Part shown: positions 16,597 through 24,888 of the stretch, in pieces
How positions within the stretch are numbered: position 1 is the first letter of the stretch
How the letters are laid out: the number at the start of each line of letters is the position of its first letter
Virus record (IMG/VR): IMGVR_UViG_3300029267_001213
Span: 1 to 64,000 of that record
DNA: 64,000 nt
Strand: one strand, 5' to 3'
DNA from: a virus
Made by a program: the position numbers and the translations under genes
Notes under the pieces: generated by a model
The model's database searches: none
Seen by the model: only the letters and a program-made list of their open reading frames with translations
What the model was told of the DNA's origin: nothing

Positions 16597-17208
16597 ATGT
16601 CAGACACAGTATTTGTAAGATTAAAGCCGCATTATCCGAGACTCGGATGTGTACGGGGAACTCAGACCATAATTACAGAGCAGGGGTCATTTAAGTTTTT
16701 CGCTGGCAAATGGGTAAGGGTAGGACGGTCTATTGCAGATCTTCTTTTGAAGAAAAAAATGGATCGGAACAATCCTGCCAGCATTGCGGCATTCGAAATG
16801 GCCGAAACAGCCAAGGACATCAGGCGCATTGAAGATGAATGGAAACAGGCAATGATTGCGGCACAGGCAGAGGACGGTCTTGCTCAGGCGACGGACATTA
16901 TTGCAGATGCAACACAGTTGACGCCGAAGACGGACAAAGGCAGCGTGGATGATGCAATAAGAAAACATCTTGGGGATGATGCAATTGAAGAGGCTAAGAT
17001 TGCTCACAGGAGAGCTGGCGGCACTGTGGATGAAATTATGAACAAGGCCAACGCAATTGAAGACGATGAAGACGAGAACGAAGAGGACGAAGAAATTATG
17101 GAAGTTCCTGAGACGGTAAAGAAAAAAGTCGCCAAGAAAAAAAGTCCTGACAAAAAGAAAGCCAAAGTTGCAAAGAAAAAGATCAGGAGAAAAAAAAGTA
17201 AGGCGTAA
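16597..17208 (+). CDS. Hypothetical protein with Lys-rich C-terminal tail
   Basis: The start is ATG 16597, right after AGAAGGAGG; an upstream frame-open ATG at 16492 overlaps the previous gene and lacks a site. The 203-residue product has a compact N-terminal part (VRLKPHYPRLGCVRGTQTII), a helical middle, an acidic stretch (about 150-165), and a terminal tail of about 40 residues of repeated KKK, AKKK and KVAKKK. The tail resembles histone H1-like or DNA-binding tails. It may be packaged with DNA or bind nucleic acid; this is inference. Confidence 0.6.
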   Translation: MSDTVFVRLKPHYPRLGCVRGTQTIITEQGSFKFFAGKWVRVGRSIADLLLKKKMDRNNPASIAAFEMAETAKDIRRIEDEWKQAMIAAQAEDGLAQATDIIADATQLTPKTDKGSVDDAIRKHLGDDAIEEAKIAHRRAGGTVDEIMNKANAIEDDEDENEEDEEIMEVPETVKKKVAKKKSPDKKKAKVAKKKIRRKKSKA

Positions 17209-17237
17209 TTATAAATCAGCAACAGAAGGAGACTCAG

Positions 17238-17489
17238 ATGAGCAAGCCAGACGAAGATAGGAATCTGGTCAAGATATATCAGCTTCCGTTGGCAGGATGG
17301 TTATACATGAAAGACATAACTCTGGTGGACTGCTGGGAGGATGACAGGTCATCAGTTTTTCTGTTTGATGATCCGGAATGCAAAACGAAACAGATGGAAA
17401 TAGATTTCCTTAATTCGGAAGCTCATAAGCATGATCAGGCAGTGCGGACATTGAAAAATCTTTTAAGATCTAAGAAACAGAGGCATTAG
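17238..17489 (+). CDS. Small hypothetical protein
   Basis: The 83-residue product starts at ATG 17238 with AGAAGGAG seven bases upstream. The N-terminal half is beta-like (VKIYQLPLAGWLYMKDITL) and the C-terminal half is helical and basic (RTLKNLLRSKKQRH). It ends 2 bases before the connector gene. No known domain is evident. Confidence 0.55.
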   Translation: MSKPDEDRNLVKIYQLPLAGWLYMKDITLVDCWEDDRSSVFLFDDPECKTKQMEIDFLNSEAHKHDQAVRTLKNLLRSKKQRH

Positions 17490-17491
17490 CG

Positions 17492-18487
17492 ATGTCAGCT
17501 TCTTTGGTATATTTCATTCCGGACATTGATCTGGCCATGTTGAATTATGACCAGATAAGACTGTACAGGGCCGACGCGGTAGATGGCACTTATGCATTGT
17601 TAGGCGCAAAGACTCAGGCGCTTGAATCAGGCAAACGGTTATATACATTTCAGGACGCAGAGGGCGGTGAGGATAAGTGGTATAAATATACTCTTTATAA
17701 TTCGAGCACTCTGAATGAATCGGATTTGTCATATGCCAGAAACGGAGCATCGGTTGAGTACTGTAATATACAGGACCTGAGAGATGAAGGTCTTACGGCT
17801 GCAGCTGCGGATGATAATCGAGTACGCAAAGCAATAGGACTGGCTACGCGGTATATCGAACGTATTACAGGCAACTGGTTTTATCCACGGGAGAGGACAT
17901 TCATTCTGGACGGCATAGGAAAGAACGTTCAATTTCTTCGGCATCCGATTGTTATGATCGAAGAGACAAAAATATTAAGTGACTTAAATGATGAGTTCCT
18001 TACTATCGAGACCCCGGACCTGTATGTTTACAACAGACATTTAACTCAAGGATTACTTTCACCGGATGACAGAAATAGTCCGCGGATTGAAATACGGGAT
18101 TTCAGCACGGCAGCGTTTTACTATTTCGCAAAAGGAAAGCAGAACGTTCAGGTCAAGGGCATATTCGGATGGACGGAACTACAGCCGGGAGCATATGCAG
18201 GGGAAACCGAAGAGGGGTCTCAGATCCCAGTAAATTATGGCACGGTTCCGGACCTTATCAGGCACGCGGCAGTTCTTTTATCGCTGAGAGAAATAGCACT
18301 GAAGACCGATCTTGATGAGCTGGAGGACTGGAGAAAGCGATGGGCCGTTACTCAGCAAAAGACCGAGGACCAGACAATAACGTTTGGCACTCAGGCGTTG
18401 ACAGCCAAGGGTGCTTATACTGGGGATTCGGAAATAGATGATATTCTGGACGCGCATTCAGTGCCGACTATGGTAGGATCTATATGA
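17492..18487 (+). CDS. Head-tail connector/adaptor protein
   Basis: The 331-residue product has a fibronectin-like N-terminal part (residues 1-90: YDQIRLYRADAVDGTYALLG ... KWYKYTLYN). A helical block typical of head completion adaptors (gp6/gp15-like) follows: DDNRVRKAIGLATRYIERITGNWFY at about 107-131, then a beta section and PDLIRHAAVLLSLREIAL. It lies directly before a putative head-closure gene and a tail-completion gene, the standard order. It would form the ring between portal and tail. The family fit is by pattern and synteny. Confidence 0.65.
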   Translation: MSASLVYFIPDIDLAMLNYDQIRLYRADAVDGTYALLGAKTQALESGKRLYTFQDAEGGEDKWYKYTLYNSSTLNESDLSYARNGASVEYCNIQDLRDEGLTAAAADDNRVRKAIGLATRYIERITGNWFYPRERTFILDGIGKNVQFLRHPIVMIEETKILSDLNDEFLTIETPDLYVYNRHLTQGLLSPDDRNSPRIEIRDFSTAAFYYFAKGKQNVQVKGIFGWTELQPGAYAGETEEGSQIPVNYGTVPDLIRHAAVLLSLREIALKTDLDELEDWRKRWAVTQQKTEDQTITFGTQALTAKGAYTGDSEIDDILDAHSVPTMVGSI

Positions 18488-18982
18488 ATGAGAGGACGGT
18501 TAATACAGAAGTTCATTCTTTCGGTAAGCAGACTCGATACCAAGGAGACCAGCGAGGCTGACGGATACGATGATGACTACCGGGAGGTACTAAGGACTCC
18601 AGCCACAGATGAATCTATAGGCGATTCAAAGCGCAAAGACCATGATTTGGACAAGATTCCCTGTCAGTTAAGACAGCGGGACATGAATGGTTTATATATG
18701 GTCGCCGGTGGGGATGACTTCAGAGATATTATTCGGATTACTCTTCATTATAGGGACTTGGAAAATCAGGGCTTGGTTGCGGATGATGGCTTTCCGCTGA
18801 TTACCAAAGGCGCGAGAATCGTAGCATTGCACTCTAAGGACGGAAGGCTGGCATTGTCTTTTCCTGCTTCACCGGGCTTATACATTACAAAAGTTGAGCC
18901 GAGGGGATGGGGTATTGACGTGGCAAAGCCCCGGTTAAATTTGATTCGGCTTGAATGCGAAACGAGACAGGGGGCCGGGTAA
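18488..18982 (+). CDS. Putative head closure/stopper protein
   Basis: This 164-residue beta-rich protein follows the adaptor gene with the start directly after its stop. It includes DKIPCQLRQRDMNGLYMVAGGD and FRDIIRITLHYRDLENQGL, and a C-terminal half of strands ending RLECETRQG. Its size, order and all-beta content fit the gp16/FII-like head closure proteins that plug the connector. I see no decisive motif, so the role rests mostly on synteny. Confidence 0.5.
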   Translation: MRGRLIQKFILSVSRLDTKETSEADGYDDDYREVLRTPATDESIGDSKRKDHDLDKIPCQLRQRDMNGLYMVAGGDDFRDIIRITLHYRDLENQGLVADDGFPLITKGARIVALHSKDGRLALSFPASPGLYITKVEPRGWGIDVAKPRLNLIRLECETRQGAG

Positions 18983-19578
18983 TGATAGGCGTACACGTAA
19001 CGGGACTGGATGCTGCTATTCACGGAACGGTTGCAGTTTCGCGGAAAATTAATCGAGCTATAGAATTTGGAACGATGAATGCAGCACAGGATTTACGTAA
19101 GGAAATCATTCAGGGGATTAATAAGCAAGCACCCGGCGGAAAAAAATTCAAGCCCCTGTCTCCTATGACTCTGGCGATACGGAAGGCACAGGGATTCGGC
19201 GGAAAGAAAGTACTGCTGCGAAGCGGATTTATGCGGGGCAGCATTAATGTAAAACGAGGTGCGGACAGGGCATCTGCATTTGTCGGCATTGCAAGAACAG
19301 CCAGAACGAAAAAAGGAGAAAAGCTGGTAAACATTGCTGCGGTTCATGAGTTCGGATTTAAGAAACCGAAGGTGATCAAGGTAACGCAGAAGATGCGTAA
19401 TTTTTTTATGGCACTTTATCTCGGCGGATTTACGAAAGGACCATTAAAGCAAAGCAAGCGACAGATTGTTCTTAATGTTCCGGCAAGGCCATTCCTTCGG
19501 CCGGCTCAAGAGGTATGGGCAAAAACGGCTCAAAAGAAATTCAGGCAGCGTATGAGCAGAAAGATGTTTGGTATGTAA
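18982..19578 (+). CDS. Tail completion protein, HK97 gp10 / Mu gpG-like
   Basis: ATG 18982 overlaps the previous stop (TAATG), giving a 198-residue protein. A frame-open ATG at 18955 would add nine residues without a better site. Motifs of the HK97 gp10/virion morphogenesis family are clear: an N-terminal helix leading to LRKEIIQGINKQAPGGKKF, the LVNIAAVHEFGF segment (about 119-130), and VPARPFLRPAQEVW (about 170-183). Such proteins act at the tail end that meets the head. It is coupled to the next gene by another TAATG. Confidence 0.75.
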   Translation: MIGVHVTGLDAAIHGTVAVSRKINRAIEFGTMNAAQDLRKEIIQGINKQAPGGKKFKPLSPMTLAIRKAQGFGGKKVLLRSGFMRGSINVKRGADRASAFVGIARTARTKKGEKLVNIAAVHEFGFKKPKVIKVTQKMRNFFMALYLGGFTKGPLKQSKRQIVLNVPARPFLRPAQEVWAKTAQKKFRQRMSRKMFGM

Positions 19579-20537
19579 TGGCAGTTCCAAGCATAAGCGC
19601 AGTAGTTCCCGGCGATGGAATTACCTTAGGCGGATACTTGATTGAAATTACGGGAACGAATTTTAGAATACCTCCAGTACCGCCAGCTGGATATACCGGG
19701 GGCGAAGCGCAGAGAACAGTCAAGGTAGAGATTGACGGTGTGGAATGCGATCTGGTTTATGAAGCAACAACAGCGAGGGTGTTTGCTTTGATACCTCCAT
19801 ATGCCGGGGATCCGGATGACTTGGCTAAGGACGTGGACGTAACGGTAACAAATCTGGACGATGATGGTGATCCGATACCGGGCGAAACAGTCACTCTGGT
19901 TGATGGATTCAAATATCATTATTTAGACTTAGCGATTGAGCAACCGGTTACGAACGTAGGACGCAAGCTGAAACATCTTATGGAGAGACGGATAACAAAG
20001 AACGTGTATCTGAGAACCAGTCCGGACTATGATGATACGGTCGCAGACGAGCTGGACAGAATTGCGGAGCAAGCTGGTGACGAACCTTGGGTGGCCATAA
20101 TCGGACCGACTCTTGAGCCAAATCCGGACTATCAGGAAAACGAATATCAGGAAAAAGAACTGGCTGGAGGTGAGTACAGTAACTTCAGAGAGGCGGTAGC
20201 ATGTGATTTGACTTACGAAATAGCCGGTGGAGCCTCTGGAGCAATGTCTCACCAGATAACTTTGAATTTATTGAATCTTCTGGTAATATTTATGAGACAG
20301 ACTACGCATGTGGAATTTGAGGTTGCAGGTTCGGGCGTAGACTTGGAGACTGAGGAAAGAGAGATAGAGTTGACCGGATACCCTAATTTAGTAGAATCGA
20401 CAAACATAGACGGACGGTTTCGGTTCGTATCTGAAATAAAGGTGATTGGAGTGCCGGTTGACTTGAGAGACAGATTCGAGGCAATAAGAACTGCGGAGCT
20501 GGACGAGGATCCAGATTTCGACTTTTATGGCGAGTAG
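19578..20537 (+). CDS. IPT/TIG-domain tail protein, possible tail terminator
   Basis: The start is ATG 19578, overlapping the previous stop (TAATG); a longer ATG at 19515 lies inside the upstream gene. The 319-residue product has an N-terminal IPT/TIG-type Ig fold (PSISAVVPGDGITLGGYLIE ... IDGVECDLVYEATTARVFAL) to about residue 115. A helical/beta domain follows, with VGRKLKHLMERRI and SHQITLNLLNLLVIFMRQTT. Position just before the sheath gene is that of tail terminator or completion proteins. The Ig domain is an extra fused module that could face outward. Confidence 0.6.
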   Translation: MAVPSISAVVPGDGITLGGYLIEITGTNFRIPPVPPAGYTGGEAQRTVKVEIDGVECDLVYEATTARVFALIPPYAGDPDDLAKDVDVTVTNLDDDGDPIPGETVTLVDGFKYHYLDLAIEQPVTNVGRKLKHLMERRITKNVYLRTSPDYDDTVADELDRIAEQAGDEPWVAIIGPTLEPNPDYQENEYQEKELAGGEYSNFREAVACDLTYEIAGGASGAMSHQITLNLLNLLVIFMRQTTHVEFEVAGSGVDLETEEREIELTGYPNLVESTNIDGRFRFVSEIKVIGVPVDLRDRFEAIRTAELDEDPDFDFYGE

Positions 20538-20546
20538 GAGGTCGAT

Positions 20547-20939
20547 GTGGTTATCATAAAAAACGTAAGCAAACAGCAATTCATTTTTACTCTGGTGCAT
20601 GATATTTATTGCATCGGAGCAGGAAAATGTGAATGCGAAACCAAAGAGGTTCAGACTACCGTCCATGATCCGAAAACAGGCAAGCGTGGTATTAAGGTCG
20701 TTGAGAAAAAAATTCCGAAGGCCGTTTACATCAGACCGGGCTTTACTACAAAGCCGATAAACAACGTAGTAAGAAATCTTCCTGATATTCAGGGCGGATT
20801 GAATGCCAAGCCGAAAAGAATAAAGCTTTTCGATTACGAGGAGCCGACGGTATCGACTTCCGAGCCGAAGACCAGTACAAGGACGGTAACAAATACACAG
20901 ACAAAAAAGCCGATTAAGCGCAGACGCAAAAAGAAATAA
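20547..20939 (+). CDS. Hypothetical protein with basic C-terminal tail (GTG start)
   Basis: Translation most likely begins at GTG 20547, five bases after AGGAGG (20536-20541); the ATG at 20545 is out of frame. The 130-residue product has a short beta-rich N-terminal part with a Cys cluster (CIGAGKCEC), a middle with Lys and Pro, and a C-terminal tail of Thr/Ser then KKPIKRRRKKK. It sits between the tail terminator candidate and the sheath. No family is recognised. Confidence 0.6.
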   Translation: MVIIKNVSKQQFIFTLVHDIYCIGAGKCECETKEVQTTVHDPKTGKRGIKVVEKKIPKAVYIRPGFTTKPINNVVRNLPDIQGGLNAKPKRIKLFDYEEPTVSTSEPKTSTRTVTNTQTKKPIKRRRKKK

Positions 20940-20978
20940 TACCAGCTAGAACCAGACATAGAGATAGGAGCAGAGTCA

Positions 20979-20993
20979 GGGACGTAGCGTTCC
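20979..20993. other. Small hairpin in the sheath-gene leader
   Basis: GGGACG (20979-20984) pairs with CGTTCC (20988-20993) around a TAG loop, one pair being G-U. It lies 16 bases before the sheath start. It could affect messenger stability or translation; the call is weak because short dyads are common by chance. Confidence 0.3.
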
Positions 20994-21009
20994 AATACGG
21001 AGGTATAAT

Positions 21010-23211
21010 ATGGAACTCCTATCTGCAAAAGTAGTAATAAGAGAAGAAGCCCCTAAGATCAGATCTGCTCCGAGTTTACCGACGGCGGTACTTGGAATTG
21101 TAGGTGTAACGGAACGTGGTCCACTGGATCAGACACTTCTGGTTACATCATGGGGAGAGTACGTATCTCAGTACGGTAATTACATTACGGACAGCGATGT
21201 TCCGTTGGCAGTGCATTCTTTCTTCATTAATGATGGAAAGTATCTCTACATGAGAAGGATATGTCACTTTACGGACGTGGACAGTCCATCATCGTTTACC
21301 GCGGTCAAGGCATCGAGAATGCTTCAGACAGATGGTGGCGGTGCAACAGCCGGGGCGGTTGTCTCAAGCAACTCGGCACCGTTCGAGCTGGCTGATGGAG
21401 ATACGCTGGACATCACAACGGACTTGGGCGGACCTACTACGGCAACATTTAACGGCACGGCTCCAAGCGTAACGGATACGACTTCTTATCCAGTGGGACC
21501 CGGAACGGGTGTTCTACAGGTCAAGGTAGATCAGGGCAGTACTCAGAGCATAACGTTTGCTGGAACTGAGACTACGGCGGATGACATTGCGGCAACAATC
21601 AATGCACAGATTGAAGGCGCGAGAGCAATAGTCGTAGCTGGTCCACAGGTGAAGATCGAATCTGACAAAAAAGGTACTGGCGGATATGTCGAAATCGTGG
21701 CTAATCCTTCGGCGAATCCCTTGCTTACTTTTTCGACTTCGGAAGTGCAGGGCGGAGGAAATGTTGCGGACATCGAAGCGGTAACAGGGGCCGAAGTCAA
21801 GAGCGTGGTTGAAGGTGCGGTATCAGGAGTTGAGGTATCCGGCGATACTTACGTAACCATAGCCCGCAGCGATACCGGGTCAACCAAGTACGTGACGGTT
21901 GCGGCCTCGAGCACGGCAGACGATGAGATGGGATTCGACAATCTGCAGCACGACGGCACGGACGATTCTCCGCAAGATACTTTGAATGTCGAAGGCAAGA
22001 CGGAAGGGACTTATGCTCACAACGTAAAGACGAAGGTTGAAGACGCCAGCAATGGTGACAGCGACTATTTCAATTTTTACGTTCTGGAAGATGACATAAT
22101 CACGGAACGGTTTCCCGATGTGACAATGGAAGATGAAGCGGATCCGCGATATGTCGAGACGATAGTCAACGATGAAGATAACGGTTCAATGCTGATTCAG
22201 GTTGAGGATCAGGAACTGGCGGGAACAAGGCGACCGGCAAATCAGACATCGAGCGCATTGGCTGGCGGAGATGATGGACTGACCAGCTTGGCCGATGTGG
22301 ATTACATAGGCTCTGAAGCTGGAAAGACCGGCCTGTATGCTTTCGATATTATATCGGACATAACCTTGATAGCGGTTCCGGGCATAGCTACTTCAGGCGT
22401 GCAGAATGCAATGATTACATATTGCGATACACACAGAAGCGGAATGATGCACGCATGTCTGGATCCACCGGCGAGCCAGACTGCATTGCAGATGAAGACC
22501 TATGTTGAGACAACGGCATCGCTGAAGAACCTTTCAGAGCATGGATTCATATGGTGGCCGAGAATCAAGGTGGTCAATCCTAATGAGACCATTTACGGCA
22601 ATGAGAAATATGTCGTAATTCCACCGGCGGCATCATTGGCCGGTGTCATGGCTCGGAATGATTCACGAGGGCCCGGCGGAATTGCTGAAGCTCCAGCGGG
22701 AATTGAGTACGGATTGATCAAGGACTGCGTAGGTCTGGAGACGGACGAAGCTCTGGATCCGAAAAAGCGGGACTTGGTTTATCCGGCGTTGATTAATCCG
22801 ATAACCAAGATTGGAAGTTCGCCTTATCATTCAGACGGCAGCAGAACACTGAAGGAGAACGGCAACTGGCCGAGCATCGGACAGAGACGGCTGGTTACTT
22901 ACATCGAGAGGGTAGCGAGAATTGCTGTACTGTATGCCAAGCACAGGAATATCACGAGAAGACTCAAGAACAGTGTTGAAGGAACGATGGAACAGTTCCT
23001 TCTTGAGCTGACCAGCTTGGGAGTTTTTGCGTCAACAAAGCCAAGAGAGGCATTCTGGATTGACGTATCAGACGAGTTGAATCCACCGAGCGTGGCATTT
23101 GCAAGACAGGTCAGAGTAAGAATTGGTCTGGCGACTGCTTATCCGGGTGAGTTCATCATCATATCATTCTCACAGGATTTAAGGGCACTTGAGCAGGCGC
23201 TTCTTTTCTAA
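21010..23211 (+). CDS. Tail sheath protein
   Basis: The 733-residue product matches contractile-tail sheath proteins. The C-terminal domain (about 560-733) carries GQRRLVTYIERVARIAVLYA, a helix with RRLKNSVEGTMEQFLLEL, and the final strands VRVRIGLATAYPGEFIIISF. The N-terminal core begins with the handshake-like strand segment (VVIREEAPKIRSAPSLPTAV). A large Ig/beta-rich insertion of about 300 residues sits between (about 100-400), making it longer than P2-type sheaths. ATG 21010 follows TACGGAGG. The tube gene is next. This is the key evidence for myovirus morphology. Confidence 0.9.
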   Translation: MELLSAKVVIREEAPKIRSAPSLPTAVLGIVGVTERGPLDQTLLVTSWGEYVSQYGNYITDSDVPLAVHSFFINDGKYLYMRRICHFTDVDSPSSFTAVKASRMLQTDGGGATAGAVVSSNSAPFELADGDTLDITTDLGGPTTATFNGTAPSVTDTTSYPVGPGTGVLQVKVDQGSTQSITFAGTETTADDIAATINAQIEGARAIVVAGPQVKIESDKKGTGGYVEIVANPSANPLLTFSTSEVQGGGNVADIEAVTGAEVKSVVEGAVSGVEVSGDTYVTIARSDTGSTKYVTVAASSTADDEMGFDNLQHDGTDDSPQDTLNVEGKTEGTYAHNVKTKVEDASNGDSDYFNFYVLEDDIITERFPDVTMEDEADPRYVETIVNDEDNGSMLIQVEDQELAGTRRPANQTSSALAGGDDGLTSLADVDYIGSEAGKTGLYAFDIISDITLIAVPGIATSGVQNAMITYCDTHRSGMMHACLDPPASQTALQMKTYVETTASLKNLSEHGFIWWPRIKVVNPNETIYGNEKYVVIPPAASLAGVMARNDSRGPGGIAEAPAGIEYGLIKDCVGLETDEALDPKKRDLVYPALINPITKIGSSPYHSDGSRTLKENGNWPSIGQRRLVTYIERVARIAVLYAKHRNITRRLKNSVEGTMEQFLLELTSLGVFASTKPREAFWIDVSDELNPPSVAFARQVRVRIGLATAYPGEFIIISFSQDLRALEQALLF

Positions 23212-23223
23212 GGAGGAATAAAA

Positions 23224-23685
23224 ATGGCCAATGAAAGAAAAGACAGAGATAAAGGCTTTCTATTTCTGGTAGAAATCGGAGGCTTTAACAAGGCGGCTTT
23301 CCGGACGTGTTCACCTATCCGGCGGGATACGGAGATTATCGAAAACTGGGAAGGCGGCGAAATGATTGCGGACAAGGATCCGGGTCGGACCATGTTTGAT
23401 CCGATAACACTGGAACGGGCCATGACGGATAACGAAGAACTCCGGCAATGGTGCGAGGACGTGGTTAATTTCACAGAGGGCAATGCTGGTGTTCCATTGA
23501 ACGAGCTGAAAAAGACTGTGGACATCATACAGCTGGACAGGACAAGAACTCCTATCCGGAAGTACAGACTCCATGAATGCTGGCCAAATACGGATCAGAT
23601 AGGACCGTGGGACAACACTACCAGCGAAAATGTTTTGGAGTCTGTGACTCTTACATTTAAGTATTACACAAGAGAGCCGGTATAA
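23224..23685 (+). CDS. Tail tube protein, T4 gp19-like
   Basis: The 153-residue protein directly follows the sheath gene with a strong AAGGAGG site. It has the tube signatures: an N-terminal FLFLVEIGGFNKAAFR strand pair, DPITLERAMTDNEELRQW in the middle, and a closing strand ENVLESVTLTFKYYTREP. Tube proteins stack as hexamers inside the sheath. A 7-bp dyad around the stop (23673-23679 with 23690-23696) may attenuate transcription. Confidence 0.85.
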   Translation: MANERKDRDKGFLFLVEIGGFNKAAFRTCSPIRRDTEIIENWEGGEMIADKDPGRTMFDPITLERAMTDNEELRQWCEDVVNFTEGNAGVPLNELKKTVDIIQLDRTRTPIRKYRLHECWPNTDQIGPWDNTTSENVLESVTLTFKYYTREPV

Positions 23686-23696
23686 TTATCGGCTCT
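23673..23696 (+). terminator. Possible attenuator dyad at the end of the tube gene
   Basis: AGAGCCG (23673-23679) pairs with CGGCTCT (23690-23696) across a 10-base AT-rich loop that includes the tube stop codon. It is followed by ATAAAAGG rather than a T-run, so it would be a weak terminator or an RNA end-stabilising stem. Tube protein is needed in excess over the chaperones that follow, which makes an attenuator plausible. Confidence 0.4.
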
Positions 23697-23727
23697 ATAA
23701 AAGGCCAAGAACCAGAAGGAGGATAAG

Positions 23728-24654
23728 ATGACAGAACAAGACCATACCGTAAAAAATCAGGCAAGCGAGAGTCAGACAGAACCTTTACAGGATACGAGCG
23801 TCCAGAAATCGGAAGATACTGGACCGGAAAAGTCCAATGTTAAGCCTTTTCCCAAGCCCGGCAAAATGAAAAAGATCGTTTGTCCGTCTGGATTGACTGT
23901 GACTTTAAGAAAAATGCAGACACATGAGTACGATTATTTCGATGGTGCTACGGAAAGGGATGTTCCTACCATAACAACCAGCATATTGAATTCATGCACG
24001 GAACAGGTTCACAGTCCGGTTCCAGCGTTTTATTCATTATCTAAGGAAGGAAATCTCGACTGGATGAAGGTTCTTACCGGTGACAGACTATATGCTCTGG
24101 TGCAGCTCAGAATTCTTTCATTAGGAAGCAAGTACGAGTTTACGGTGCATTGTGAAAGGCCGTATTGTCCACGGATGATTCATTGGAAGGTAGATTTGGA
24201 CGAAGACATTCCTGTTCTGGACCTGCCGGATGAATCCCTTGAAGCATTATCGGCAAATAAGCCTTTATCTTTCAAGCTTCCGGACAGCGGTAATGTAGTC
24301 AAGTTTGTTCTTCCTACAGCCGAAATTGAAGAACGGTTGATGAAGATGGAGGATAACCAGTTTCAGACAAAGATAACGGCACAGCGTTTGCTTCACAGGA
24401 TTGTAGACATCGAAGGCGTTGAGCCTAATGACCGGTCTACGTTCTTGGACAAGATGGACATTGATGAGCTGGCGGAATTGCAGATAGCCATGGATGATGC
24501 CGATTGCGGAATAGATACGAACATCATAGTGCAGTGTGGTGGGTGTAAGGCGTCACAAGAGGTAAGTCTCCCTTTCGGACTAACTTTCTGGCTACCGAGT
24601 ACCTTAGAACGAAATCGACGAAGGCGGCGGCGCTCGAGATCTTCAAAGGAATAG
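23728..24654 (+). CDS. Tail assembly chaperone, unshifted form (T4 gp26-like)
   Basis: In the zero frame this gives 308 residues. Residues 1-45 are polar and disordered. The main domain (about 50-285) has the pattern of T4 gp26-like hub/tail assembly proteins: a start strand SGLTVTLRKMQTHEYD, a helical block TITTSILNSC, GDRLYALVQLRILSLGSKYE, a CERPYC knuckle, a beta section, and a C-terminal CGGCKASQEV near 272-281. The zero-frame end after about residue 285 is a run of Arg codons, typical of reading past a shift site. It lies between tube and tape measure, where chaperone pairs with a -1 shift are expected. Confidence 0.75.
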   Translation: MTEQDHTVKNQASESQTEPLQDTSVQKSEDTGPEKSNVKPFPKPGKMKKIVCPSGLTVTLRKMQTHEYDYFDGATERDVPTITTSILNSCTEQVHSPVPAFYSLSKEGNLDWMKVLTGDRLYALVQLRILSLGSKYEFTVHCERPYCPRMIHWKVDLDEDIPVLDLPDESLEALSANKPLSFKLPDSGNVVKFVLPTAEIEERLMKMEDNQFQTKITAQRLLHRIVDIEGVEPNDRSTFLDKMDIDELAELQIAMDDADCGIDTNIIVQCGGCKASQEVSLPFGLTFWLPSTLERNRRRRRRSRSSKE

Positions 24655-24881
24655 ATCATGAGTATCTGCATACCTTGGTCATTAATGCATGTCGGATGGA
24701 ATTGGGATGCGGGATAGCTGGAATAACGATGGAGCAGGCGTGGAGGATGACCATTGAAGACTTGGAGGACATCGCCAGAGCTTCGGTAGAAACAAGAAAA
24801 GCGGGACTCGGTGTCATAAAGGCGTTGGCCGAAATCGTAGCAAAGGCAGGTGGAATGAAGCTGAGATGGTCAAGAAAATGA
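24549..24881 (+). CDS. Tail assembly chaperone, -1 frameshift extension
   Basis: From just after an in-frame TAA at 24546 to the TAA at 24879-24881, the -1 frame is open and reads as normal protein, e.g. NFLATEYLRTKSTKAAALEI then a helical region ending MKLRWSRK. It has no good ribosome site of its own; the only internal start is TTG 24675 inside continuous coding sequence. Joined at the slippery site it makes a fusion of about 384 residues from 23728. This matches the widespread gpG/gpGT arrangement, where the fusion chaperone binds the tape measure and tube. The join is inferred from reading frames. Confidence 0.75.
   Translation, partial: GVTRGKSPFRTNFLATEYLRTKSTKAAALEIFKGIDHEYLHTLVINACRMELGCGIAGITMEQAWRMTIEDLEDIARASVETRKAGLGVIKALAEIVAKAGGMKLRWSRK
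24570..24576 (+). other. Candidate -1 ribosomal slippery heptamer CCCTTTC
   Basis: The heptamer is in the correct phase (C CCT TTC) of the 23728 frame, fitting X-XXY-YYZ. It is the only clean match between the -1 frame stop at 24546 and the zero-frame stop at 24652-24654. After a shift both tRNAs can re-pair (CCC, TTT). Downstream sequence contains GC-rich GGCGGCGGCGCTCGAG about 50 bases on, which may help pausing. Confidence 0.65.
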
Positions 24882-24888
24882 GATAGCT

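Noticed and set aside
24675-24881. Separate small gene starting at TTG 24675
   Set aside because: No ribosome site precedes it and the same frame is open and protein-like for about 40 codons upstream, back to the frameshift window. A -1 shift explains it better.
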